Source: Lentilactobacillus sp. Marseille-Q4993
GTDB lineage: Bacteria; Bacillota; Bacilli; Lactobacillales; Lactobacillaceae
Assembly (NCBI RefSeq): GCF_951230165.1
Contig: NZ_CATNVB010000030.1
Location: forward strand, 1-32,522
Length of the DNA: 32,522 nucleotides
Reading direction: 5' to 3'
The notes below the pieces were generated by a model. That model was not told where the DNA came from, searched no databases, and saw only the letters and a program-made list of their open reading frames with translations. This document shows positions 14,963-25,164 of the stretch, in pieces. The position numbers and the translations under genes are program-made. Each line of letters opens with the position of its first letter. The first letter of the stretch is position 1.

Positions 14963-16282
14963 TTAATTAATATTTCTTATCGAGAGGATGAATATCACCC
15001 CAATGGCGGCAAACAGCATCGACGACATAAATACCATTCCATAGCTTGTCGTTACGCTTAAAGTCATTCCAGTTAGCAACGGTGCGACCATTAACCCAAG
15101 CGTATTAGCAAAGTTGATCAGTCCTATATACATCCCCGTATTCTTCTTGACCTTTGCTTCCCGCGGAATAACATCAATATTTAATGCCATATCAACCGAT
15201 ACATAAATTCCGTTACCCAAACTAGTTAACACTGCGTAAACGATAATTCCCGTTGTTGACTTGAAGATAATGGGTACGGCAGCCCCCACAATCATGATAA
15301 TCACCCCAACCAGAATTGGTAATTTTCTTCGTTTCAAATAGTCAGATACGGGGCCAGCAATTATTAAACCAATTAACGAAATAAACAGAGTCGCAACCGA
15401 AATCTGTTTTAAAGTCCGCCCCGCTTCGGCAGTTGATTGGCCAATGTAATTTTCCAAAATATACAGTAGGTATTGCATCACCATTGTATAACCAATCATT
15501 ATTAAGAAACGGGCGACTGCAGCTTTATAAAAATCGCGATTATCATCGATAGATGGTGGTAGCAGTGACTTAATGGTCAACTCGCTCGGAATATCTTCGC
15601 GGTGGCTAGCCCGCTCCCTTGGCATAATAAGTAGCGGTAGGATACCTGACAACGTTATGAATACTGCACCAATAAAAAATCCCATTCCTTGATGAATTGT
15701 ATCAATGTAGTTTGAGCTAATCATTTGGCCAATCGGGATTCCAATCGAACTCGCCATTAGCCCAGTTGCTAGGGTTCCCCGTACTCGTTGAGGAATCCGA
15801 TCGGCCATTATTGCATACATGGGTGTTTGAATGGCGTTTTGCCCAAGGGTATTAAAGCAGTACGCCAGGGTAATGCTTGTCACCGTTGCAAAGGACCCAA
15901 TCAAATAAAGGCCAATTCCTGCGACGATTGCTCCCCAGAAAATCCAGGGTGTTCGTTTGCCAAAACGAGACTTAGTATGGTCAGATAAATTCCCCCACAA
16001 ATAGCCTGCAAACATTGATACCACCGAGGTAACCGAAGTAATTACTGAAAACGCGCTCGTTGGATCCATGAAGCCAACGTTGCTCAGATGTTGAGGCAAC
16101 AAATTAGTACCATTTATATTAAAGGCGGCAGCGTTCAGAATGGAAAACAGTGAAAAGGCAATCAGGTAGCGAATAATACTACTTGTGGGAAGTGGCTTCC
16201 CGGTGTCTGGTGAAAGACGATCAATATTGATTTCACCAGTAACTTCATCTGACATTGAGAATAGCTGTTGATTGTTCTTCAC
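14963..16282 (-). CDS. MFS transporter
   Basis: A 439-aa membrane transporter with about 12 helices, major facilitator superfamily. The loop 2-3 motif appears as GNLSDHTKSRFGKRTPWI, which resembles the sugar-cation (GPH-like) and nucleoside/sugar branches; the substrate is not clear. The frame extends to ATG 16306, but the start is GTG 16282 because AGGAGG lies seven bases before it. The first 40 residues are hydrophilic. A TATAAT box on the minus strand at 16336-16341 is a likely -10. It lies just upstream of the T-box transcription unit but is a separate gene. No terminator is obvious after it. Confidence 0.8.
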   Translation of the reverse strand: MKNNQQLFSMSDEVTGEINIDRLSPDTGKPLPTSSIIRYLIAFSLFSILNAAAFNINGTNLLPQHLSNVGFMDPTSAFSVITSVTSVVSMFAGYLWGNLSDHTKSRFGKRTPWIFWGAIVAGIGLYLIGSFATVTSITLAYCFNTLGQNAIQTPMYAIMADRIPQRVRGTLATGLMASSIGIPIGQMISSNYIDTIHQGMGFFIGAVFITLSGILPLLIMPRERASHREDIPSELTIKSLLPPSIDDNRDFYKAAVARFLIMIGYTMVMQYLLYILENYIGQSTAEAGRTLKQISVATLFISLIGLIIAGPVSDYLKRRKLPILVGVIIMIVGAAVPIIFKSTTGIIVYAVLTSLGNGIYVSVDMALNIDVIPREAKVKKNTGMYIGLINFANTLGLMVAPLLTGMTLSVTTSYGMVFMSSMLFAAIGVIFILSIRNIN

Positions 16283-16407
16283 TGTGGTTCCTCCTTTTCC
16301 GAACATTATTCAAGTCGAATTGTTCCTTAAGTTTAATTATATATCACGATTGGCGTTTATCGTTGAAAAAACTAGGGAGATGTTGGCCAAAATTCAATTC
16401 ATGCAAA

Positions 16408-16455
16408 AAAGCATCGATGATAATTTCATTATTGCGAAACTATCATTGATGCTTT
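16408..16455 (-). terminator. purB terminator
   Basis: 15-bp arms at 16408-16422 and 16441-16455 with one G-U pair, followed on the minus strand by a T run; 56 bp after the purB stop. Confidence 0.8.
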
Positions 16456-16510
16456 AATTTTTACTAAGTATTTGCTAACCGCAGTATATATCTGGGCTCA
16501 AAACCACAGT

Positions 16511-17803
16511 CTAATCAAATACTCGTTTCAAGATATCATCCACATGGCGAATGTGGTAATGGTAATCAAATGCATCGGCAATCTCATCTTCTGACAATTG
16601 ATCAGTAATTTCCTTCTTACCCTCAACTAAATCACGGAATTGAACTTGGTCATTCCATGATTTGGCAGTGAGTGGTTGAACCAAGTCATAGGCTTGTTCT
16701 CTGGTAAGACCACTATCAATCAACTTGAGCATAACCCGTTGGCTGTAAATCAGACCATAAGTCCGGTCCATGTTCTTCAACATCGTTTCAGGGAACACAT
16801 CCAAATTATCCAGAATGTTCGTGAATCGGTGCAACATATAATCAATTAGCATCAACGTATCTGGCAAGATGATTCGTTCTGCAGATGAGTGGGAAATGTC
16901 CCGTTCATGCCAAAGAGCAACGTCTTCGTACGCGGTTACCATGTGACCCCGAACTACCCGGGCCAAACCACAAATATTTTCTGAACCAATTGGGTTTCGT
17001 TTGTGTGGCATTGCAGACGAACCCTTTTGGCCTGCGTTGAAATGTTCTTCAACTTCATGGATCTCAGATCTTTGAAGGCCCCGAACTTCAGTCGCAAACT
17101 CTTCCAGACCAGTAGCAATTAATGCCAAAGTTGAAATATAGTCAGCGTGAAGGTCACGAGGAAGGATTTGACTAGTAATCTCTTGATGATGCAAGCCTAG
17201 CCGTTCGCAAACAAATTCTTCCACAAATGGAGGAACGTTAGCAAAAGTACCAACCGCACCAGAAATTTGGCCAACTTCTAGTTCCTTCGAGGCAGTATCG
17301 AAGCGAGCCTTATTCCGTTTCATTTCGGAATACCAGCGAGCAAGTTTCAAACCAAATGTAGTTGGTTCAGCTTGAACACCATGGGTCCGACCAATCATGA
17401 CAGTATCTTTGTACTTAAAGACTTTTTCTTTAATAACTTCCATGAACTTATCAATATCTTGCCGAATAATTTCGTTGGTTTGCTTGATTCGGACACCATA
17501 AGCAGTGTCAACAACATCAGTACTGGTTACTCCATAATGAACCCACTTTCGCTCTTCGCCAAGTGATTCTGACACGTTTCTGGTAAACGCAACAATGTCA
17601 TGGTGAGTTACCGCTTCAATTTCTGCAATCCGATCAACATCGAACTTAGCGTTCTTCTTGATCTTCTCAACATCTTCTTCAGGAATATGACCTAATTTTG
17701 CCCAAGCTTCGTCAATTGCAATCTCAACTTTTAGCCAAGCAGCGTATTGATTATCGAGGGACCAAATTTTTTTCATTTCAGGACGCGAATATCTATCAAT
17801 CAT
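16511..17803 (-). CDS. purB: adenylosuccinate lyase
   Basis: PurB, 430 aa, catalyses two steps: SAICAR to AICAR in IMP synthesis and adenylosuccinate to AMP. The fumarase/aspartase signature [11 protein letters not shown] is intact, as are [11 protein letters not shown] and [13 protein letters not shown]. The frame is open from 17833, but the ATG at 17803 has GGAAAGGG at the right distance and the family begins [10 protein letters not shown]. It is divergent from purA, which makes the substrate for its second reaction. Own terminator at 16408. Confidence 0.97.
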   Translation of the reverse strand: MIDRYSRPEMKKIWSLDNQYAAWLKVEIAIDEAWAKLGHIPEEDVEKIKKNAKFDVDRIAEIEAVTHHDIVAFTRNVSESLGEERKWVHYGVTSTDVVDTAYGVRIKQTNEIIRQDIDKFMEVIKEKVFKYKDTVMIGRTHGVQAEPTTFGLKLARWYSEMKRNKARFDTASKELEVGQISGAVGTFANVPPFVEEFVCERLGLHHQEITSQILPRDLHADYISTLALIATGLEEFATEVRGLQRSEIHEVEEHFNAGQKGSSAMPHKRNPIGSENICGLARVVRGHMVTAYEDVALWHERDISHSSAERIILPDTLMLIDYMLHRFTNILDNLDVFPETMLKNMDRTYGLIYSQRVMLKLIDSGLTREQAYDLVQPLTAKSWNDQVQFRDLVEGKKEITDQLSEDEIADAFDYHYHIRHVDDILKRVFD

Positions 17804-17959
17804 AGTTAAACCCTTTCCATAGCAAATTAACACCTTAATTTTACCATATTGTTCCTGTTTTATCCATATTTCATTTTTGATTGGGCAAAATAATTCGCTT
17901 TTATCTCGAAAACTCGAACGAACAGACTGGCCCCTACCAATATTATTAATGATTTACGG

Positions 17960-17988
17960 TTGAATTATCTCTTTTTATCATGTAGAAT
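17960..17988 (+). promoter_or_regulatory. purA-guaC promoter
   Basis: TTGAAT (17960-17965), 17-bp spacer, TAGAAT (17983-17988), 48 bp before the purA ATG. Confidence 0.65.
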
Positions 17989-18036
17989 CAAAAATGCTGG
18001 GTAAACAACCTAGCAATAAAATTTCGAGGTGTTTAC

Positions 18037-19317
18037 ATGTCATCAATCGTGATAGTTGGAAGCCAATGGGGCGACGAAGGAAAAGGTAAGATTACCGATT
18101 TCTTTAGCCAAGAAGCGAACATTATCGCTCGGTACCAAGGCGGCGATAATGCCGGCCATACCATTATTTTTAAGGATGAGGCATTTCATTTACAACTCAT
18201 TCCTTCAGGGATCTTTGATAAGAACAAGACCTCTATTATAGGAAACGGAGTTGTTGTTAATCCTAAATCACTCGTTACCGAGATGGATTATCTACAAGAA
18301 CACGGTGTTTCAACCGACAACCTACTAATTTCCAATCGGGCACACGTTATCATGCCATACCATCTATTATTAGATGAACTTCAAGAATCTAAAAAGGCAG
18401 AAAAAATCGGTACCACTAAAAAAGGTATCGGTCCTGCCTACATGGACAAGTTTGAACGAATCGGAATTCGGGTTGCCGACTTGATTGACAAAGAAGCATT
18501 TAAAGAAAAACTCGAAGCAAATATCAAAATTAAGAACGAAATTCTAACAAAACTATACGACGCTGAACCACTCGACGCCACTAAAATCTATGAGGAGTAC
18601 TCAAAGTACGCTGACAGAATTCGTGACCACGTTGTTGATTCTTCCTATATTATTAACAACGCCCTCGATGATGATCAAAACGTATTGTTTGAAGGTGCTC
18701 AAGGAACCATGTTGGATATCGACCACGGAACATATCCATTTGTTACATCATCAAACGCCGGTGCAAGTGGTGCAGCTACCGGTGCCGGAATTGGTCCTAA
18801 CCGGATCAACAACATTATCGGAGTTTGCAAAGCCTACACATCTAGAGTTGGTGAAGGTCCATTCCCTACTGAACTTCATGACGAAATTGGCGATCACATT
18901 CGCGAAGTTGGTCACGAATACGGGGTTGTTACTCACCGGCCACGGAGAATTGGTTGGTTTGACAGCGTTGTTCTTCGCCACGCTGCCCGGGTTGGTGGCT
19001 TTACCCACCTTGCCCTCAACTGCTTGGATATTCTAACTGGAATCGAAACGTTGAAGATTTGTACCGCTTATGAATTAAACGGCGAGACTATCAACCACTA
19101 CCCAGCTAGTTTGAAAGAATTAGACCAATGCAAACCAGTCTACGAAGAACTCCCAGGCTGGACTGAAGATATCACTAACTGCAAGACAATTGAAGAACTC
19201 CCAGAAAACGCGCAGAAGTACCTAAAGCGGATTTCTGAATTAGTAAACGTCCCTTACGCAACGTTCTCAGTCGGTCCTGATAGAGAACAAACCAATGTTG
19301 TAACTAACGTCTGGTAA
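18037..19317 (+). CDS. purA: adenylosuccinate synthetase
   Basis: PurA, 426 aa, joins IMP and aspartate with GTP to form adenylosuccinate, the first step from IMP to AMP, in the cytoplasm. [11 protein letters not shown] at 8-18 is the P-loop-like GTP/IMP motif. QGGDNAGHT and the later [11 protein letters not shown] and [11 protein letters not shown] motifs are intact, and length is normal. GAGGTG precedes the ATG. Divergent from purB; guaC follows after 20 bp in the same operon, so the pair directs IMP to AMP and returns GMP to IMP. Confidence 0.98.
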   Translation: MSSIVIVGSQWGDEGKGKITDFFSQEANIIARYQGGDNAGHTIIFKDEAFHLQLIPSGIFDKNKTSIIGNGVVVNPKSLVTEMDYLQEHGVSTDNLLISNRAHVIMPYHLLLDELQESKKAEKIGTTKKGIGPAYMDKFERIGIRVADLIDKEAFKEKLEANIKIKNEILTKLYDAEPLDATKIYEEYSKYADRIRDHVVDSSYIINNALDDDQNVLFEGAQGTMLDIDHGTYPFVTSSNAGASGAATGAGIGPNRINNIIGVCKAYTSRVGEGPFPTELHDEIGDHIREVGHEYGVVTHRPRRIGWFDSVVLRHAARVGGFTHLALNCLDILTGIETLKICTAYELNGETINHYPASLKELDQCKPVYEELPGWTEDITNCKTIEELPENAQKYLKRISELVNVPYATFSVGPDREQTNVVTNVW

Positions 19318-19337
19318 ACCCACGGAGGCTAATTAAA

Positions 19338-20309
19338 ATGGAAGTATTTGACTACGAAGACATTCAACTTATCCCTAACAAGGCAATTATCAAGAGCAGA
19401 AGCGAAGCTGACACTTCAGTAAAGTTCGGCCCTAAGACATTCAAGATTCCGGTCGTTCCCGCTAACATGGAAACAGTTATCGATGAAGAGCTAGCAATCT
19501 GGATGGCAAAGAACGACTACTTCTACATCATGCATCGTTTCCAACCAGAAAAAAGAACGGACTTCGTTAAGAAGCTTCACTCACTTGGTTTATACGCATC
19601 GATTAGTGTTGGTATCAAGGATGCTGAATATGACTTTATCGACGAATTGGTTAGAGAAGATGCCAAGCCAGAATACATCACCATTGATGTTGCTCACGGC
19701 CACTCAGACTACGTTATCAAGATGATCAAGTACGTTAAGGAAAAGTTACCTGAGTCATTCTTAATCGCTGGTAATTTGGCAACTCCTGAAGCAGTTCGTG
19801 AGATTGAAAACGCTGGTGCCGATGCTACCAAAATTGGAGTTGGACCTGGTAAGGCCTGCATCACTAAGCTAAAGACTGGTTTTGGTACTGGTGGCTGGCA
19901 ACTTGCCGCCCTTCGTTTGTGCTCAAAGGCTGCTCAAAAGCCAATGATTGCTGACGGTGGCATTCGTTACAATGGTGATATCGCCAAATCAGTTCGGTTT
20001 GGAGCTTCAATGGTAATGATCGGTTCATTGTTAGCAGGTCATGAGGAAACTCCAGGTAACCTTATCAGTATTGATGGTAAGAAGTACAAGCAATACTGGG
20101 GTTCAGCATCTGAAGTTCAAAAGGGTGCGTACCGTAACGTTGAAGGAAAGCAAATGCTTGTTCCTTATCGTGGCCATTTATCAGATACATTTGAAGAAAT
20201 GAAGGAAGATCTCCAGTCAGCAATTTCGTATGCTGGTGGCCGTGAGCTTAAGGATATTAGAACGGTCGATTACGTTGTCGTAAAGAATTCGATAATGAAT
20301 GGGGATTAG
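19338..20309 (+). CDS. guaC: GMP reductase
   Basis: GuaC, 323 aa, reduces GMP to IMP with NADPH, releasing ammonia. It has the IMPDH/GMPR barrel, with catalytic Cys in [11 protein letters not shown] and the phosphate-binding [15 protein letters not shown] and [16 protein letters not shown]. It has no CBS domains, and length matches the Gram-positive GuaC type, not IMP dehydrogenase. GGAGG before ATG. Second gene after purA. The tandem repeats start two bases after the TAG stop, so its 3' UTR lies inside repeat DNA. Confidence 0.95.
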   Translation: MEVFDYEDIQLIPNKAIIKSRSEADTSVKFGPKTFKIPVVPANMETVIDEELAIWMAKNDYFYIMHRFQPEKRTDFVKKLHSLGLYASISVGIKDAEYDFIDELVREDAKPEYITIDVAHGHSDYVIKMIKYVKEKLPESFLIAGNLATPEAVREIENAGADATKIGVGPGKACITKLKTGFGTGGWQLAALRLCSKAAQKPMIADGGIRYNGDIAKSVRFGASMVMIGSLLAGHEETPGNLISIDGKKYKQYWGSASEVQKGAYRNVEGKQMLVPYRGHLSDTFEEMKEDLQSAISYAGGRELKDIRTVDYVVVKNSIMNGD

Positions 20310-20456
20310 GGAGCGAACCAGAAATCTGTGATTTCGTTTGTGAGCCCCCACAAGGGTGACACTAACTGACGACCAGAATGGGAGTCAGTCGTGACAGCTA
20401 CTGTGTGGTGCCTTCTCATCTTAAGTAAAAGTTAAGAATAAGTGAGACTGGGAATT

Positions 20457-20652
20457 AACTAGGCACATCGAAAAAAAGGCAATGATAATTTTTCATGAAA
20501 AATTATCATTGCCTTTTTGCTCATATAAAAATTCTTGTTACACGCAGTAACCATCAGGACTGAAGCCCATTATTCATGAGCTTCAGTTACTGTTGGTCTT
20601 GCGGGGGTGGGACAACGAAAGCACCTTCGTATGCTTTCTGTTCCACTCCCTT
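20457..20652 (+). repeat. dispersed structured element, copy 2
   Basis: Begins AACTAGGCACATCGAAAA, followed by a perfect palindrome (20473-20518, 46 bp with its A/T flanks), TTTTTGCT, then GTTAC-ACGCA-GTAAC, a CTGAAGC/GCTTCAG hairpin, and the long GTGGGACA...TGTTCCAC hairpin with inner GAAAGCA/TGCTTTC. Same order as copy 1 at 880-1083, with a different palindrome. Confidence 0.85.
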
Positions 20653-20839
20653 TTGATGCTAAGTGAAGAAGCTGAAAGCTTGAGCCGATTTAGGAGCACA
20701 CCAGAAATCTGTGATTTCGTTTGTGAGCCCCCACAAGGCTGACACTAACTGACGACCTGGATGGGAGTCAGTCGTGACAGCTACTGTGTGGTGCCTTCTC
20801 ATCTTAAGAAAAAGTTCAGAATAAGTGAGACCGGGACTT

Positions 20840-21036
20840 AACAAGGCACATCGAAAAAAGGCAATGATAATTTTTCTTGAAAAATTATCGTTGCCTTTTT
20901 GCTCGTATCCAAATTCTTGTTACACGCAGTAACCATCAGGACTGAAGCTCATTATTCATGAGCCTCAGTTACTGTTGGTCTTGCGGGGGTGGGACGACGA
21001 AAGCACCTTCGTATGCTTTCTGTTCCACTCCCTTTT
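20840..21036 (+). repeat. dispersed structured element, copy 3
   Basis: As copy 2, inside the second tandem unit. The palindrome at 20855-20900 has one G-U-type change and a changed tip. The middle hairpin is CTGAAGCTCAT/ATGAGCCTCAG, with longer pairing than in copy 2. Confidence 0.85.
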
Positions 21037-21207
21037 GATGCTAAGTGCAGAAGCTGAAAGCTGGAGCCGATTTAGGAGCACACCAGAAATCTGTGATTTC
21101 GTTTGTGAGCCCCCACAAGGGTGACACTAACTGACGACCAGAATGGAAATCAGTCGTGACAGCTACTGTGTGGTGCCTTCTCGTCCTAAGTAAAAGTTCA
21201 GACTAAA

Positions 21208-21250
21208 AAGAGGCCTTCACAAGTGTCGTTACTTGTGGAGGCCTCTTCTT
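21208..21250 (+). terminator. terminator at the end of the tandem repeats
   Basis: 17-bp arms at 21208-21224 and 21231-21247 with one G-U pair and a 6-nt loop. The T run is short (TTCTT). It probably ends purA-guaC read-through and any repeat RNA. Confidence 0.7.
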
Positions 21251-21334
21251 GTAGACTTGATCAACTTGGTACTTCGTTTAATAAATTGTAAAAACTTTCG
21301 GTTACTTCTTCTCACAACTACGTATTACTATAAA

Positions 21335-21380
21335 AAACTGAGCCAAAACTTCCAAAAGCACAGGGAATTTAGCTCAGTTT
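21335..21380 (-). terminator. phosphoketolase terminator
   Basis: On the minus strand AAACTGAGC pairs with GCTCAGTTT around an inner AATTCC/GGAAGTT stem, then six T; about 50 bp after the xfp stop. Confidence 0.75.
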
Positions 21381-21430
21381 CTTTAAATTTAAGAATCAAA
21401 TTTGATTAAATATCAAGTTAATATCTTAAA

Positions 21431-23890
21431 TTACTTCTTAAGTCCAGTCCATTTCCAATCAGTAAACTCTTCAATATCATGACCTTCGTCACGAGTAACC
21501 TTGAAGTGCTTAGCCAAGATGTCGTCCATCTTCTTATCAAAGTCAGCACCGGCAGCCTTGTCGATGATACCTTTGTCCATAAGAACTTGAACAGCGTCTT
21601 TAGCTTGGTTGAAACGATCCAACTTAGAATATACACGCATATCGTATGCAGTAGTGATGTCACCATCTTCACGGTAACCGTGAACATGAAGTCCTAAGTG
21701 TTGACGTTCGTAGAAGATTGATTCGATTAAGTCTTCGAAACCATGGAAACCAAATACAACTGGTGTACCTGATTCGCCGAAGAACTTAGTGAATTCTGCG
21801 TCAGATAATTCACGTTCGTCGTTAAGAGGTCCGTTCTTCTTTTGAAGACGTCCTAATTCAACAACGTTGACGTAACGCATTTTAACGTCTGGGAATGCCT
21901 TGTTTACCAAGTCAATTGCAGCAAATGACTCGATAGTTGGTTCTACACCAGCTGATGCGAAGACGATATCAGCATCTTCACCTTCAGCGACAGTAGAAGC
22001 CCAATCGATAGTCTTCAAACCAGTGTTTGCTAATTCTTCAGCTTCATCAATTGAGAACCATTGTTGACGTGGTTGCTTAGAAGCAACGATATGGTTAACC
22101 TTTTGACGGTCGTTGAATGCACGGTTGAATACTGCAAGCAATGAGTTACCATCAGCTGGTAGGTATTGGCGAATGAAGTCAGACTTCTTTTCAGCCAAAT
22201 GAGTAAGCATACCTGGATCTTGATGAGTGTAACCATTGTGATCTTGTTGGAATACAGTTGAAGTTGAGATCAAGTTCAATGATGGGTAATCATTACGCCA
22301 TGGTTGTGCTGCAGCTTGGCGGATCCACTTGAAGTGTTGAGTAGTCATTGAGTCAACAACACGTAAGAATGATTCGTATGATGCGAATACACCAGTACGA
22401 CCAGTCAATGTGTAACCTTCAAGCCAGCCTTCAGCTTGGTGTTCTGACAATTGAGCATCCAAGATACGACCTTCTGGTGCTTCGTATTGGTCGTTTGGTT
22501 CTCTAACTTTGCTCATCCATTGACGGTTAGTCATGTTGAACATATCCCAGAGACGGTTTGACATAGTTTCGTCAGGGCCGAATACACGGAATGAAGTTGG
22601 GTTCTTCTTGGCAACGCCAGCAAAGAATGTAGAAAGAACATTCATATCCATGTTACGGTTACCATCAGGTAATTCAGTACCACGGTTGCTTTCGTTAATG
22701 TCGTTAGCTAATGCTTTCCAGTCTGGTAAGTCAAGCATTTCAGGCTTAGCACCCTTAGCACGGCCACCATTAGCAACTGGGTTAGCTGCCATACGCTTGT
22801 CACCCTTAGGTGCAAAGTCAGCAACTTCGTCCTTCAATGAACCATCAGCGTTGAATAATTCAGCTGGCTTGTATGAGTTCATCCATTCTTCGAATTGTGG
22901 TAATTGGCTCAAGTCACCTTGCTTCAAGTCAAGAGGAACTTGGTGAGCACGGAATGAGTCTTCGATTGGTTCACCCTTAGCGTTGTGAGTAGGACCACCC
23001 CAACCCTTTGGTAAACGAGCAATAACTACTGGCCATGGAGCAATTTCGCCATCTTCGTACTTGCCGTTTTCGCGGGCGTCTTTTTGAATTTGCTTGATGT
23101 CAGCAATTGCTTGGTCAAACAACTTAGCAGCTTTTTCATGGTAAGTCATGAAGTCATGGATGTCGTCGTTTTCAAGGAAACGAGGTGACCAGCCAAGACC
23201 TTCGAAGAATTTACGTAATTCTTCGTCACTCATACGTGAAGTAATAGTTGGGTTTGAAATCTTGAATCCGTTAACGTCAAGAATTGGCAATACAGCACCA
23301 TCATTCTTAGGGTTCAAGAATTTGATTGAGTTCCATGCAGTCATTGCAGGACCAGTTTCGTTTTCACCATCACCAACAACAGTAAATGCAATTTGGTCTG
23401 GGTTGTCTAAGACAGCACCAGTTGCATGTGAAAGTGAGTAACCAAGTTCTCCACCTTCGTGAAGTGAACCTGGAGTTTGAGCGGTCATATGTGATCCGAT
23501 TCCACCAGGGAATGAGAAACGCTTGTAAAGACGTGACATACCTTCGAGATCTTGAGTAATCTCAGGATAATCTTCAGTGTAAGTACCGTCTAAGTATGCG
23601 TTAGTAACCATAACTTGGCCACCGTGACCAGGACCACCAATATAGAACATGTTTAGTCCGTACTTGTTGATCAAACGGTTTGCGTGGGCATACAAGAAAG
23701 TTTGTCCTGAAATTGTACCCCAGTGACCAATTGGCTTAACTTTAACGTCGTCAGCTTTAATTGGTGTATTTGTAACAGAGAATAGTGGGTTGCTCTTTAA
23801 GAAAATCATACCACCTGAAAGGTAAGTACTTGCGCGCCACCATGCGTCAACTTTTTCCAAATATTCTTTGGAATCGTAATCTACTGCCAT
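21431..23890 (-). CDS. xfp: phosphoketolase (xylulose 5-phosphate / fructose 6-phosphate)
   Basis: An 819-aa thiamine-diphosphate enzyme that splits xylulose 5-phosphate with phosphate into acetyl phosphate and glyceraldehyde 3-phosphate, the central reaction of heterolactic fermentation. GPGHGG at 86-91, the ThDP motif GDGENETGP at 173-181, [15 protein letters not shown] at 128-142 and [12 protein letters not shown] in the second half are intact, and length is normal. GAAGGAG precedes the ATG. Codon use is strongly biased (few rare codons), as for a highly expressed gene. A single-gene unit, divergent from a GntR regulator with inverted repeats between them. Whether fructose 6-phosphate is also used cannot be told. 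Confidence 0.98.
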   Translation of the reverse strand: MAVDYDSKEYLEKVDAWWRASTYLSGGMIFLKSNPLFSVTNTPIKADDVKVKPIGHWGTISGQTFLYAHANRLINKYGLNMFYIGGPGHGGQVMVTNAYLDGTYTEDYPEITQDLEGMSRLYKRFSFPGGIGSHMTAQTPGSLHEGGELGYSLSHATGAVLDNPDQIAFTVVGDGENETGPAMTAWNSIKFLNPKNDGAVLPILDVNGFKISNPTITSRMSDEELRKFFEGLGWSPRFLENDDIHDFMTYHEKAAKLFDQAIADIKQIQKDARENGKYEDGEIAPWPVVIARLPKGWGGPTHNAKGEPIEDSFRAHQVPLDLKQGDLSQLPQFEEWMNSYKPAELFNADGSLKDEVADFAPKGDKRMAANPVANGGRAKGAKPEMLDLPDWKALANDINESNRGTELPDGNRNMDMNVLSTFFAGVAKKNPTSFRVFGPDETMSNRLWDMFNMTNRQWMSKVREPNDQYEAPEGRILDAQLSEHQAEGWLEGYTLTGRTGVFASYESFLRVVDSMTTQHFKWIRQAAAQPWRNDYPSLNLISTSTVFQQDHNGYTHQDPGMLTHLAEKKSDFIRQYLPADGNSLLAVFNRAFNDRQKVNHIVASKQPRQQWFSIDEAEELANTGLKTIDWASTVAEGEDADIVFASAGVEPTIESFAAIDLVNKAFPDVKMRYVNVVELGRLQKKNGPLNDERELSDAEFTKFFGESGTPVVFGFHGFEDLIESIFYERQHLGLHVHGYREDGDITTAYDMRVYSKLDRFNQAKDAVQVLMDKGIIDKAAGADFDKKMDDILAKHFKVTRDEGHDIEEFTDWKWTGLKK

Positions 23891-23995
23891 GAATTTAACA
23901 CTCCTTCAATGAATTAATACCTGAGTTATTTATCTCAACTGATCTCGTAAATTAGAATTTTGGATAATGGTGAATTTATCTATTTACAAGACAAT

Positions 23996-24057
23996 ATATT
24001 ACCGGAATTTGACGAAAAGTCAACAAATTTAAAAATTGATACGTCCCAATTTTTAAA
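23996..24057 (-). promoter_or_regulatory. xfp promoter with two operator-like inverted repeats
   Basis: On the minus strand TTGACT (24018-24023) with TAATAT (23996-24001) at 16 bp is the likely promoter. TTGAC-N5-GTCAA (24009-24023) overlaps the -35. Just upstream TTTAAAAATTG-N8-CAATTTTTAAA (24028-24057) is a perfect 11-bp inverted repeat. AAAAATTG recurs near 24231-24238 in the GntR promoter, so one factor may bind both. Confidence 0.5.
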
Positions 24058-24235
24058 ATAATATACTTCCAATGGAAATCATCCGCCACTTTCCCTATGA
24101 AACCAAGGCTGCTTGAGAACCGTTATCTTTCTTTAAACCTCAATTTCAATTGCAAATAATAACGTATTTAGCCATTTTATGCTTAAAAAAGGTCTTTTTA
24201 ATTTGGTTGAAATTTTGGACCGTTCTAATTAAAAA

Positions 24236-24265
24236 TTGTACCCGTTCAAAAATAACTGTTATAAT
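24236..24265 (+). promoter_or_regulatory. GntR regulator promoter
   Basis: TTGTAC (24236-24241), 18-bp spacer, TG-T-TATAAT (24257-24265), an extended -10. CCGTTC occurs at 24219 and 24242 as a direct repeat around the -35. Confidence 0.6.
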
Positions 24266-24316
24266 TTACGGAGCAATCACATATTAGTTGGCTAGAATAC
24301 AGGAGACCATAATAAA

Positions 24317-25045
24317 ATGGCAGATTTAATATATCGTACAGTAATCAACGATATTAAAAACCGAATATTCAATAACGAGTTCAAGGACAATAAGTTGCCC
24401 GATGAGCGAAGTCTAAGCGAGTCCTACAAAGTTAGCAGGAGCACAATCAAGCGAGCCTTAGACTTATTGGTTCAGCAAGGAGTCGTTTTTAAAAAACGAG
24501 GATCCGGGACATTCATCAATCCCTTATATTTAAAAAATCAGTCTTTGTTTCAATACGAGGGAAATAATCTCGGGGTCACCGACAACATCATTACAACTGG
24601 CCACGAATCAAACATCCAATTATTGGAGTATCACGTCACCCCTGCCAGTGCCGAGATTCAACAAAATCTCTTCCTCAATGAAAATGAATTCGTCTATCAA
24701 ATAAAACGACTTCGGTTGATTGACGGTGAACCCATTATCATTGAGACCGGCTTTATCCCTATAAAGCTAGCTCCGGAACTATCTCCTGATACGGTCAAGA
24801 GTTCTATCTTCAACTTTATCGATAAGCAAGAACACAAACGAGTAAGCAAGTCCTTTATGTCAATTATGGCTGAACCCTCGACTGAGGAAGATCAGCAGCT
24901 ATTGAACCTTAAGCCAACTGAGCCCGTTGGCATTATGGCCGGAACATTTTTCTTAGATGACGGGACCCCATTTGAATTTTCAACAATGCGAATCCATTAT
25001 AAATACTTAAACTACAATACCTTTATTAACTTAAATTCAGATTAA
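24317..25045 (+). CDS. GntR-family (HutC/UTRA) transcriptional regulator
   Basis: A 242-aa DNA-binding regulator. The winged helix at about 5-72 contains LPDERSLSESYKVSRSTIKRALDLL and the wing KKRGSGTFI. The C-terminal UTRA effector domain at about 95-235 carries the usual IKRLRLIDGEPIIIETGFIP core. Such regulators respond to sugar phosphates or similar small molecules. Ribosome site AGGAGA. It is divergent from xfp and convergent with the XylT-like symporter, so either could be a target. Self-control through the inverted repeats in the 425-bp gap is plausible. The effector is unknown. Confidence 0.9.
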   Translation: MADLIYRTVINDIKNRIFNNEFKDNKLPDERSLSESYKVSRSTIKRALDLLVQQGVVFKKRGSGTFINPLYLKNQSLFQYEGNNLGVTDNIITTGHESNIQLLEYHVTPASAEIQQNLFLNENEFVYQIKRLRLIDGEPIIIETGFIPIKLAPELSPDTVKSSIFNFIDKQEHKRVSKSFMSIMAEPSTEEDQQLLNLKPTEPVGIMAGTFFLDDGTPFEFSTMRIHYKYLNYNTFINLNSD

Positions 25046-25102
25046 CTTGCAATTTATTTAAAGCTCCGAATATTTTTTTATCTGAAATACTAGAGCAATA
25101 AG

Positions 25103-25142
25103 AAAAAGTGACGATTTCAATCATTGAAGTCGTCACTTTTTT
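25103..25142. terminator. bidirectional terminator between GntR gene and symporter gene
   Basis: 19-bp arms (one G-U pair) around a single base, with A and T runs on both sides; serves both convergent genes. Confidence 0.9.
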
Positions 25143-25164
25143 CTGATTTTACAATTTTAAAAAG

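Larger units (their letters stand above)
20311..21207 (+). repeat. 383-bp tandem repeat, two full units and a third partial
   Basis: Anchor CCAGAAATCTGTG occurs at 20318, 20701 and 21083, giving units of 383 and 382 bp. The third copy stops after about 125 bp near 21207. The first 140 bp of each unit contain small hairpins (GAAATC/GATTTC; CTGAC/GTCAG). The rest is the dispersed element. There is no coding frame of note. The copies differ at scattered positions. Confidence 0.92.

Noticed and set aside
17900-17925. PurR box between purB and purA (CTCGAACGAAC)
   Set aside because: Resembles CGAAC half-sites but has an extra base against the known PurBox consensus and only one convincing copy.
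20659-20844. Minus-strand open frame of 61 codons
   Set aside because: Lies in tandem repeat DNA, no ribosome site, not a protein-like sequence.
20311-21207. CRISPR array
   Set aside because: Units are 383 bp and repeated throughout, without short repeats and unique spacers; no cas genes.
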